DNA of 38,687 bases from Eubacteriales bacterium (GTDB lineage Bacteria > Bacillota > Clostridia > Christensenellales > Aristaeellaceae): contig JAJFVI010000329.1 in assembly GCA_021371895.1 (NCBI GenBank), positions 1 through 38,687 on the forward strand, given 5' to 3'. The first letter of the stretch is position 1; each line of letters opens with the position of its first letter. Position numbers and translations under genes: made by a program. Below are positions 32,752-38,687 of the stretch, one piece after another. A model generated the notes under the pieces. That model saw only the letters and a program-made list of their open reading frames with translations. It made no database searches and had not been told where the DNA came from.

Positions 32752-32892
32752 CTAAAGAACGCCGCGTTTCAAGACAAAGCGGCGCGGGTGAGCCCGCGCT
32801 TGCGTAGCATTTCTATTTTCGCTTCTGATGCCGATAACGCACCCGATGATGATGGTAAAAAGCATCCAGAGGCAGTTCTCCCGCCAAGCCAA
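32752..32892 (-). CDS. Possible small membrane peptide downstream of lexA
   Basis: A 46-codon frame from TTG at 32892 with AAAGGAGG (32901-32908) eight bases upstream, 29 bases after the lexA stop. The product begins MAWRENCLWMLFTIIIGCVI, one plausible membrane segment, then a basic tail (RFVLKRGVL). The ribosome site can pair with CTCCTT just before the start (loop GCTAA), and the 3' part overlaps terminator-like hairpins, so it may be spurious. If real it would be co-expressed with lexA, like small SOS-induced membrane peptides in other bacteria (inference). Confidence 0.35.
   Translation of the reverse strand: MAWRENCLWMLFTIIIGCVIGIRSENRNATQARAHPRRFVLKRGVL
32760..32799 (-). terminator. 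Terminator hairpins after lexA
   Basis: On the minus strand GCGCGGG-CTCA-CCCGCGC (32782-32799) is followed by CGCCGC/GCGGCG (32779-32784 with 32760-32765) and then TTCTTT. The two stems overlap and exclude each other. The rest of the 32657-32750 gap shows nothing else. Confidence 0.55.
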
Positions 32893-32921
32893 GGAGTTAG
32901 CCTCCTTTAAAAAGAAACGGT

Positions 32922-33539
32922 TCAATAAACGCGATAAAGCGAAACCACTTTGCCAAGGATAGTAACTTCCGGAACGATGATCGGTTTCATGGTTGGGTTT
33001 TCAGGTTGCAGGCGGAAACCGCCGTTTTCCCGGTAAAAGCGCTTTACGGTGGCTTCGTCCTCAATCATCGCTACGACGATTTCCCCGTTAAGCGCATGCG
33101 ATTGTTTGCGTACGACCACAAAATCCCCGTCCATGATGCCGGCTTCGATCATGCTTTCTCCGCTGACGCTTAATATGTAATGCTCACCCTCGCCCAGCAT
33201 GGTTTGCGGAAGACTAACATATTCGTCTATATTTTCCGTTGCAAGTATGGGTGTGCCTGCTGTTACGCAGCCGACGATAGGAATAGATACCATATCGGAG
33301 CGCTCCGAAAGTGAAGAGGCGCGATCATACGGCAGGCTGATGGCACGCGGCTTCATGGAATCCCGCGCGATCAATCCCTTCTTTTCCAGGCGGACCAGAT
33401 GACCATGGACGGTCGAGGTGGATTTAAGCCCCGTAGCGTCGCATATTTCACGCACCGAGGGTGGGTAGCCCTTCTGGTGCGTTGTTTTCTCAATGAATTC
33501 AAGGATTCGGGCCTGACTGTCGCCCCGTGGATTGCTCAT
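32922..33539 (-). CDS. lexA: LexA SOS-response repressor
   Basis: 205 residues. Winged-helix N-terminus ([20 protein letters not shown]), then the self-cleavage domain: scissile bond A94-G95 in CVTAGTP, catalytic S129 in [11 protein letters not shown] and K166 in EATVKRFY. It represses DNA-repair genes until RecA filaments trigger its cleavage. AAAGGATG precedes the ATG. Near-consensus LexA boxes flank its own promoter, so it is probably autoregulated. Confidence 0.97.
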   Translation of the reverse strand: MSNPRGDSQARILEFIEKTTHQKGYPPSVREICDATGLKSTSTVHGHLVRLEKKGLIARDSMKPRAISLPYDRASSLSERSDMVSIPIVGCVTAGTPILATENIDEYVSLPQTMLGEGEHYILSVSGESMIEAGIMDGDFVVVRKQSHALNGEIVVAMIEDEATVKRFYRENGGFRLQPENPTMKPIIVPEVTILGKVVSLYRVY

Positions 33540-33556
33540 ACGCTCACATCCTTTGC

Positions 33557-33628
33557 AAACATTTGTTCTTTATTGCTTTTAGCATATCACAATTCTGCGA
33601 CGTTTGCAAGTATATCGAACGTTTGCTC
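33557..33628 (-). promoter_or_regulatory. lexA promoter with two SOS boxes
   Basis: On the minus strand TTGCAA (33604-33609), 17-base spacer, TATGCT (33581-33586). Two boxes of the Gram-positive GAAC-N4-GTTC type, each with one mismatch: GAGC-AAAC-GTTC (33617-33628, just upstream of -35) and GAAC-AAAT-GTTT (33557-33568, just after the start point). They bracket the promoter. Confidence 0.72.
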
Positions 33629-33788
33629 CCGTACGTTATGTTGTTTATCCGCACGGGGGAGAGGATGCTCCTGTGCGATTCGCGCTGCCTGTGATGATTG
33701 GATGGCCGAAGAATATGTAAGCCAAATAACCAGTCCAAAGCCAGCAGATGCAAGGTAAAAGAAGTTTTATCGGAGAAGAAAAAAACGC

Positions 33789-33857
33789 TTGACAAATGCG
33801 GAGAAGGGAGTAGAATAAAGCTAATCTATTCGCTAAAGAATACTTTAACGAATAGAT
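33789..33857 (+). promoter_or_regulatory. Strong orphan promoter with adjacent palindrome
   Basis: TTGACA (33789-33794), 16-base spacer, TAGAAT (33811-33816). About eight bases downstream lies ATCTATTCGCTAAAG-AATA-CTTTAACGAATAGAT (33824-33857), a 15-bp inverted repeat with one mismatch. It could be an operator or an RNA hairpin at the 5' end of a transcript. There is no T-run after it. Confidence 0.6.
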
Positions 33858-33869
33858 ATAGGGTAAAAG

Positions 33870-33989
33870 ATGATAAGCGTCCTCGGATATATTGCCCTTG
33901 TGCTGTTTGAATTCGAACGGTTTCCCACATTCGTTCCTAGCGCGATCCCGCTCTGCTGTGTTGCGTTGTTATTGCCGCCGCGTTATTAA
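33870..33989 (+). CDS. Possible 39-residue hydrophobic peptide
   Basis: ATG at 33870 after GGGTAAAAG (weak ribosome site), directly downstream of the promoter-palindrome element. The product starts MISVLGYIALVLFEFERFPT and ends VALLLPPRY; it is hydrophobic at both ends. I recognise no family. Its only support is position; chance is possible. Confidence 0.25.
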   Translation: MISVLGYIALVLFEFERFPTFVPSAIPLCCVALLLPPRY

Positions 33990-34297
33990 ATCGCCGTCTA
34001 GAGCGACCGCCTTTCGTTTCGATATTCTCAAATAATTAATATTCTACCGCGTCCGATACCATTCCTGCTTCATCTTCCCTGCTGATTTTCATCATTGCGC
34101 GCAAACGTTCAGCCGCCAATTTGACGAAGGCCTGAAGCCAGTTGGTACGGATGAGTAACCTCAGCATTTTTACGCCAGCCTGAACACAGCGAGTCCCCCG
34201 AAATAATGTAACGCCGTTGGTTCCCATTTTTTACACCGAAACCACACCTGTCGTTAAAATGCCATCTTCAGCATTCGTTTGAAAGGGGTGCTTCGTC
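33990..34297. other. Non-coding gap before the recombinase gene
   Basis: No convincing gene. A 63-codon minus-strand frame (34036-34227, containing LLIRTNWLQAFVKLAAERLR) looks protein-like but has no ribosome site. Upstream in the same gap a GC-rich hairpin CGCAC...GTGCG (33650-33677) is present without a T-run. No attachment-site repeats were seen around the recombinase. Confidence 0.4.
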
Positions 34298-35539
34298 ATG
34301 CCGGAAATCACCTACCGCGAATTGCTCGATCAAAAACGGGTGGAAAACATCAGACAGATGCTTAAACCCCTGCCGCGCTCCTGTGCCGATTTTATCCGCA
34401 GCCTGCTTTCCACCACCAGCACGCTGACCCGCTTAGCGTACACGATTGATTTAGGGACGTTTTTTAACTTCGCGGCCAGGGAATTGACCTGCTTCCCTTC
34501 CGAAATCGCCTCAGAATGGACGGATAAGGATCTCGCCTGCCTTGCGCCACGGGATATCGAAATCTACGCCGACTATCTTTCGCTGTACTATAAACAGACC
34601 GGCGAGAACGTGGCGGAACAGCGGATGCTGAAAAACCATACGTACGGAGTTATGCGCAAGCTTTCTTCTCTGCGTTCCTATTTTAACTACCTGTTCCGCA
34701 CCCAGCGGATACCTGCCAATATTGCGACGCTTGTACCGCTGCCTAAGAAGCATGAAAAACCCATAATGCTTTTAGAGCGGGATGAAATGCAAAAGTTGCT
34801 GGAAGCTGTGAGCTCCGGCGATCAGTTATCTTCACGACAGGCGGCGTTTCACCGGCTGACGCGTGCGCGGGATTTCGCAATTGTCATGCTCTTTTTAGGC
34901 ACGGGCATCCGCGTTAGCGAATGCGTTGGTATTGACTTGGAAGATATTGATTTTCGTTCCAACGCACTTCTGGTGACCCGCAAGGGCGGCAACCAATCCA
35001 TACTGTATTTCCCCAGCGAGGTCGCTGATACGCTGAAAGCTTATATTGCGGAACGCGAATCGGTGGAAACGTTGCCCGGACACGAGCACGCGCTGTTCCT
35101 ATCCCTGCAAAAAAAGCGCATTACGCAGCGCGCCGTGGAACAGATGGTAAAGAAATACGCCATGCTTGTTGTGCCGCTGAAACGGCGCATGAGTCCGCAT
35201 AAGCTTCGCAGTACCTACGCCACGAACCTTTATCAGGAAACGGAAGATATTTATCTGGTAGCCGAAGCGTTGGGTCACTCGGACGTCAACACCACGCGTA
35301 AGCATTATGCGAGCATGAGCGATCACAGGATGCGGCAAGCCGCCGCCAATACGCATCTGCCGAGTGTTACGGCGCAGGAAATGGTAACCACCGACCCTAT
35401 TGCGGCAAACGGCGATGCGGTACCTTCGCAGCCCCCCTTTTCCGCCACAATGGAGCCACAGCAAGCCGTCTCCATACCAGCACATACCACCGATGAGGCT
35501 GAAACTGCTCCCCATAGTGCTGAAACCGCTCCCCAATAA
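34298..35539 (+). CDS. Tyrosine recombinase, XerC/XerD-like
   Basis: 413 residues; AAAGGGG nine bases before the ATG. The N-terminal SAM-like DNA-binding domain includes STLTRLAYTIDLGTFFNFAA, and the catalytic domain carries R (GTGIRVSECV), K (VTRKGGNQS), H-x-x-R (SPHKLRSTYAT), H (ALGHSDVNTT) and the nucleophile Y (RKHYASMSDH). All catalytic residues are present. The final ~45 residues are a Pro/Thr/Ala-rich tail (TAPHSAETAPQ) not needed for catalysis. With no phage or transposon genes around it and lexA close by, it is more likely a resident chromosomal recombinase than a mobile-element integrase (inference). Confidence 0.9.
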   Translation: MPEITYRELLDQKRVENIRQMLKPLPRSCADFIRSLLSTTSTLTRLAYTIDLGTFFNFAARELTCFPSEIASEWTDKDLACLAPRDIEIYADYLSLYYKQTGENVAEQRMLKNHTYGVMRKLSSLRSYFNYLFRTQRIPANIATLVPLPKKHEKPIMLLERDEMQKLLEAVSSGDQLSSRQAAFHRLTRARDFAIVMLFLGTGIRVSECVGIDLEDIDFRSNALLVTRKGGNQSILYFPSEVADTLKAYIAERESVETLPGHEHALFLSLQKKRITQRAVEQMVKKYAMLVVPLKRRMSPHKLRSTYATNLYQETEDIYLVAEALGHSDVNTTRKHYASMSDHRMRQAAANTHLPSVTAQEMVTTDPIAANGDAVPSQPPFSATMEPQQAVSIPAHTTDEAETAPHSAETAPQ

Positions 35540-35569
35540 GGTCGAAAAGCCTTATGACAGGCTGTTTCC

Positions 35570-35618
35570 GCACGAAAAAGGCAGATATTTATACTGTTTC
35601 TTTTGTTTCTGCTCGTGC
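35570..35618. terminator. Possible terminator after the recombinase gene
   Basis: GCACGA (35570-35575) and GCAGA (35581-35585) pair with TCTGC (35608-35612) and TCGTGC (35613-35618), with a five-base bulge and a loose AT-rich loop; CTTTAT follows. Confidence 0.4.
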
Positions 35619-35728
35619 CTTTATCAGATATGGATAAAATAAGAGCAGGATTCCCCCATCGTCGATCTATAACGTTTTTGTTTTGAAAGAAAACAGAGTG
35701 CTTATCCCCGCTACACCATTTTGTAGAC

Positions 35729-36448
35729 TCAATTTTCGGCGCTTGACGCGTATATGATGTCGTCTCGCAGGCGGTAGAGCGTCGCACCCCGTTTGGAATG
35801 GCAGAAGGCATCTACAAACCAGTCGATTTCTTTGCGGGCTTCGTATTGCACCAGTCCGTAACGTTCGCCGTTTTTCTTTTGGCCTTTCATGTTGGAATCC
35901 GTCCAACAGACCGATTGGTTTTCGGGGTCGTAGTTTTCGATGAACACCAAGCTGTGCGCGCCCACGCCGTAGTAATAATCCGCGGACATCTGAAAATAGT
36001 CGCCGCGCTCCACCTGCATCATAAACTCGCGGGCGTACTGGCGGTTTTCTTCTTCACTACGTTCGTCATCGTAGCGGAAAGTGGCGGCTTCCTCGAATGG
36101 GTTGCCGTCGCTGGCGGCGACCTGCTTCCATTCCACACCGTAGGCGTAAGTGGTGCATTCTTCTTTAGGCAGATTATCCGGTATCACCAGCGGCACATCG
36201 GGGTACTCCGCCATGCGAAAATCGTCCCGGTTTTGCTTGAACAGGTATACGGTATAGTTTTTGCAAACGTAAATATCTCCGGCGTACTGTGCCCGCTGCA
36301 AGTGCCCGTCGGCCTTCGTATACAAATCCTTTGCGGTCACGATGATACGGTCGATGAAATCCGTACGCGCCGCATCGTCGGCCAGTGCGGGCGAAACAGA
36401 TAAAAATATAAGCAGTACGATCGTCAGCCAACAGGCAATTTTCTTCAT
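35729..36448 (-). CDS. Secreted protein, possible papain-like cysteine peptidase fold
   Basis: 239 residues from the ATG at 36448, after GGGAGTAGGGAA; the open frame upstream lacks a ribosome site. The signal peptide MKKIACWLTIVLLIFLSVSP ends ALADD. The mature part has VCKNYTVYLF (cysteine near the start), QVERGDYFQM, GVGAHSLVFIENYD and SVCWTDSN. This C...H...D/N order with GDYF and AHSLVF resembles NlpC/P60 or other papain-like hydrolases acting on cell-wall peptides. No family can be named with certainty and it may be a binding or inactive member. Last gene of the DUF4956-VTC operon (67-base gap). Confidence 0.68.
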   Translation of the reverse strand: MKKIACWLTIVLLIFLSVSPALADDAARTDFIDRIIVTAKDLYTKADGHLQRAQYAGDIYVCKNYTVYLFKQNRDDFRMAEYPDVPLVIPDNLPKEECTTYAYGVEWKQVAASDGNPFEEAATFRYDDERSEEENRQYAREFMMQVERGDYFQMSADYYYGVGAHSLVFIENYDPENQSVCWTDSNMKGQKKNGERYGLVQYEARKEIDWFVDAFCHSKRGATLYRLRDDIIYASSAEN

Positions 36449-36515
36449 TTCCCTACTCCCGGCGCTCTCCCCCACCTTGGCGGGTGAGTAAAAAGTATGC
36501 TTGCGCGCCGCCGAT

Positions 36516-37226
36516 TCAAATTTCAAACCCTTCGAACCGCCTGCACCAGCAATACTTGGAAATCGCGCTGTTTTGAGCGCTTTGGACGTAGGTGCACAGC
36601 AGATCGCGAAGGAAGGGCGGAAGCGAGCGGTTATACTTCACTTCCAGTATCATCTCATCATGGTCAAGGGGTGGCAGGGTCGGAATATCGGGGTTAAAAA
36701 GCTCGGTGGAATGCAATCCTGTGCGAAGATGCTTATCAAAGGTGATACGCACCTCTTCGGCGGAGTACATATAGGCTTCGCGCACGTAATCCACCAAGAC
36801 CACCGGATGAAGAAGGTTGATGGTCATCTCGCGGAATACATCCTGCAATAGACCGCTTCGGGTCTGTTCCAGCCCCGTAGGATCGGAGGCCATCAATTGT
36901 TCCGCCAGCAGGCGCGGAATCACGAGGCTGCGCTTGGAGATCAGGTTGCCGGCTTTCGACTTGCATTCCATGCGGATTAGTTTATCGGAAAAGTCATAGA
37001 TGCGGATGCGGTACTTATCGCGATCCCGCACGCCGTTGATCTTATCCAGCATTGCCGAATCGCGAAAGGTGTCAAAATACAGCGAGCGGATTGCGTACTC
37101 GTTATTTTCTGCGTCACCGTTAGGGTCGCGTTCCAGCACCTTGTCCAGCGCTGCGGAAAGCAGGTGGTACTCCAACAGCGATATGTAATACTTATACTCA
37201 TGCCTCATCGGTACGGCAATAGGCAA
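36516..37226 (-). CDS. VTC-domain protein (polyphosphate polymerase-like)
   Basis: 236 residues from TTG at 37226, eight bases after AGGAGG; the longer frame would overlap the upstream gene. Basic and acidic tunnel residues of the VTC fold are in place: MRHEYKYYIS, AIRSLYFDTFRDSAM, RDRDKYRIRIYDFSD, IRMECKSKAGNLISKRSLVI, VVLVDYVREAYMY, MILEVKYNRSLPPFL. In yeast this domain makes inorganic polyphosphate from ATP; bacterial members are mostly untested. It follows the DUF4956 gene by 31 bases and fits the recurring CotH-DUF4956-VTC grouping. Confidence 0.9.
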   Translation of the reverse strand: MPIAVPMRHEYKYYISLLEYHLLSAALDKVLERDPNGDAENNEYAIRSLYFDTFRDSAMLDKINGVRDRDKYRIRIYDFSDKLIRMECKSKAGNLISKRSLVIPRLLAEQLMASDPTGLEQTRSGLLQDVFREMTINLLHPVVLVDYVREAYMYSAEEVRITFDKHLRTGLHSTELFNPDIPTLPPLDHDEMILEVKYNRSLPPFLRDLLCTYVQSAQNSAISKYCWCRRFEGFEI

Positions 37227-37257
37227 TCGTTGCGCCTCCTTTGTTGGGTCGGGGGCC

Positions 37258-37956
37258 TTACGCGCCCACTTCGCTCTGGCAGGCCACCAGCGTCGCATCA
37301 TGCACGCCTTCGATGTCCAGCATCCGCGTTACGATCTCATGGCGCTCGTTGAGGCGAACTTCATAGGTCATTTCCGCTCCCGCACGCGTGAGTGATTTAC
37401 TGCGAAGCTTGTAGGCCTTTACCGAGCGGCGCAGTTCAGCGTTAATTGCCTGCTCGCAATATTCGTCGTAATGCACCACCAGCAGGTAGGAGTTGGGGTT
37501 TGCGAACTTAACGAAGGTCAGTACGAACATCAGCACTCCGATGGTCAGCACTACGATGATCGCGACCAGGTGCAGCCCTGCGCCCAGCAGGATGCCCATC
37601 GTAAGCGCCCAGAACATGTACGCCGTATCCATGGGGTCCTTCACGGCGGTACGGAAGCGTACGATGGACAGAGCGCCCACCATGCCCATGGACAGCGCGA
37701 TGTCGCTCTTGATGCACATGACCACGGGTGTAGTGATGAGGGTGAGCATGATCAGTGTGATGCCGAACGATGGGCTGTACAGCACGCCACGGTACGTCCT
37801 TTTATAGACGAACGCGATGATTGCGCCGACTAAAAAGCCAAGACCAAGGGCTAGAAACAGATCGCCGGGTACGATGGTTTTGAACTCGGATGACAACCCA
37901 GCTGCTGAAAGGATGCTCGTTACGCTGGCAACCTGCATTAGAGACGAAAAAATCAT
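37258..37956 (-). CDS. DUF4956 membrane protein
   Basis: 232 residues; AAGGAGG ten bases before the ATG. Three or four membrane segments (LFLALGLGFLVGAIIAFVYK; FGITLIMLTLITTPVVMCIK; around residues 115-150) flank the family signature MVGALSIVRFRTAVKDPMDT. The C-terminal ~80 residues are a soluble domain (LLVVHYDEYCEQAINAELRR, GVHDATLVACQ). The function is unknown; family members sit next to VTC-domain and CotH genes, suggesting a membrane partner for polyphosphate-related or surface-modification chemistry (inference). First gene of its operon. Confidence 0.9.
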   Translation of the reverse strand: MIFSSLMQVASVTSILSAAGLSSEFKTIVPGDLFLALGLGFLVGAIIAFVYKRTYRGVLYSPSFGITLIMLTLITTPVVMCIKSDIALSMGMVGALSIVRFRTAVKDPMDTAYMFWALTMGILLGAGLHLVAIIVVLTIGVLMFVLTFVKFANPNSYLLVVHYDEYCEQAINAELRRSVKAYKLRSKSLTRAGAEMTYEVRLNERHEIVTRMLDIEGVHDATLVACQSEVGA

Positions 37957-37988
37957 AGAAATGATGCCTCCTTGGTACAGTTGGAATT

Positions 37989-38017
37989 ATCATATCGGGC
38001 CGCGAACCCTTTGTCAA
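37989..38017 (-). promoter_or_regulatory. Sigma-A promoter of the DUF4956-VTC operon
   Basis: On the minus strand perfect TTGACA (38012-38017), 17-base spacer, TATGAT (37989-37994), 32 bases before the start and inside the short gap after the CotH gene. Confidence 0.88.
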
Positions 38018-38038
38018 GCGATGATCGGATAAACGCGT

Positions 38039-38687
38039 TCAGCCCCACTTTTTCCCCGGGGTCACAGTCGCGTCGTCCGGCAGCGCAGGTTTCTCACCAA
38101 AGTATCGAAGCATCTGCGCGTCGCTTAAGGATAAGCGTTCCTGCACCATCTCGTAAAAGTACGTCGGACGCTTTTTGAGTACGTTACGCGTGTAATCCAG
38201 CCGTGTGTGCCAGTAACGCAGCGCGCCTTCCGGTGTGGTAGGTGAATCGATGTTAATGGCTTTATCGTTTTCTTCGGCCCAGCGGTTGAAATGCATGGGC
38301 ATTTCCGGTTCCAGCTGTGCGGCCATGGCGTTATAGATTTCCAACATCTTCTCGGTGGTGAAGAACTGGTAAATCTCCCCAAGCCTGGTTAAATATTTGT
38401 CGCGCATATCGTCGTTTTCCAGCAGCTTCAGGATCAGCGTATTGTCGATCAGCTGCTGTCCGGAACCCTTTGGTTTCAGGTAGGAGGTCACGCTGTCAAA
38501 CCCGCTGCGGAACAGGCCGTAATCCGCGTCGTAGAAAACCCAGCGCCATTTGCTGCCCTCCGTTTTCAGCCGGTAGAAGCGGATGTTACCGGTGTCGGAG
38601 TTTCCAAAGAACATCTCAAAAGCCATGTAATCGAAGTAGTTATCCACGTCGATGTTATCCAGAATATATTGCTGATCCTCCGCATTG
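38039..38687 (-). CDS. CotH-family protein, C-terminal part (cut by window edge)
   Basis: The frame enters from beyond the window (NAEDQQYILDNIDVDNYFDY) and runs to a stop at 38039; about 215 residues are visible. The CotH kinase-fold core is clear: FDYMAFEMFFGNSDTGNIRF followed by YRLK, and KWRWVFYDADYGLF with its metal-binding aspartates. CotH in Bacillus is a spore-coat protein kinase; many clostridial relatives are secreted and of unknown target. The visible tail ends VTPGKKWG. The N-terminus, signal peptide and full length cannot be seen. Confidence 0.9.
   Translation of the reverse strand, partial: NAEDQQYILDNIDVDNYFDYMAFEMFFGNSDTGNIRFYRLKTEGSKWRWVFYDADYGLFRSGFDSVTSYLKPKGSGQQLIDNTLILKLLENDDMRDKYLTRLGEIYQFFTTEKMLEIYNAMAAQLEPEMPMHFNRWAEENDKAINIDSPTTPEGALRYWHTRLDYTRNVLKKRPTYFYEMVQERLSLSDAQMLRYFGEKPALPDDATVTPGKKWG

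Noticed and set aside
34036-34227. 63-codon minus-strand frame before the recombinase gene
   Set aside because: Protein-like in places but without a ribosome site or promoter; kept only as a note in the gap entry.
33870-34297. Structured RNA such as 6S, tmRNA or a known riboswitch
   Set aside because: No conserved core sequence or tRNA-like domain could be recognised.
34298-35539. Integrase as a sign of a prophage or integrative element
   Set aside because: No attachment repeats, tRNA target, excisionase, phage or conjugation genes nearby; lexA and housekeeping-type genes flank it.

Overview
The window looks like a chromosomal segment of a low-to-mid GC anaerobic member of the Clostridia (Bacillota), probably gut-associated. 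The evidence is strong AGGAGG ribosome sites, sigma-A type promoters, a SCIFF ranthipeptide with its radical-SAM maturase, a Gram-positive type LexA with a GAAC-N4-GTTC style operator, extracellular sugar-binding ABC systems without a local ATPase, and a CotH/DUF4956/VTC cluster. I see no rRNA, tRNA, CRISPR array, insertion sequence or prophage. Species cannot be named from the sequence alone.

Layout. 1-2.7 kb: a truncated LacI-type regulator, a small protein of unknown function and a thioredoxin-reductase-like flavoprotein with an added C-terminal thioredoxin-fold domain, all on the minus strand. 2.7-5.6 kb is a decay zone: the C-terminal ghost of a YedE/YeeE sulfur (or selenium) transporter, a frameshifted TusA-like sulfur carrier, an unidentified remnant, an AraC regulator with an unclear start, and a sugar nucleotidyltransferase broken by a nonsense codon and several frameshifts. 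5.6-12.7 kb (plus strand) is a sugar block: a NahK-like sugar 1-kinase, an RmlD-like reductase, a three-gene ABC importer (binding protein plus two permeases, the second with a large N-terminal extension) and glucosamine-6-phosphate deaminase under its own operator-flanked promoter. A class I fructose-bisphosphate aldolase and an Nramp metal transporter follow on the minus strand.

15.1-19.8 kb holds a Bcp-type peroxiredoxin and an MscS channel (plus), facing a greA-lysS-membrane protein operon (minus) with a strong promoter and a structured leader. 19.9-21.8 kb is the SCIFF precursor and its maturase, separated by a strong nested hairpin. Next come an HtrA-like protease, a GH65 disaccharide phosphorylase (minus), and a plus-strand operon of an SAH/MTA deaminase with three glycosyltransferases joined by ATGA overlaps. 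A 13-bp terminator separates this from a convergent psuK-psuG pseudouridine catabolic operon.

32.7-35.6 kb: lexA with two near-consensus SOS boxes around its promoter, a possible small membrane peptide behind it, a 750-base gap with its own promoter, palindrome and mini-ORF, and an XerC/D-like tyrosine recombinase. 35.7-38.7 kb (minus): CotH-family protein (cut by the window edge), DUF4956 membrane protein, VTC-domain protein and a secreted protein with a possible cysteine-peptidase fold. The last three share a clear promoter. This cluster and the SCIFF locus are the best candidates for poorly described biology.
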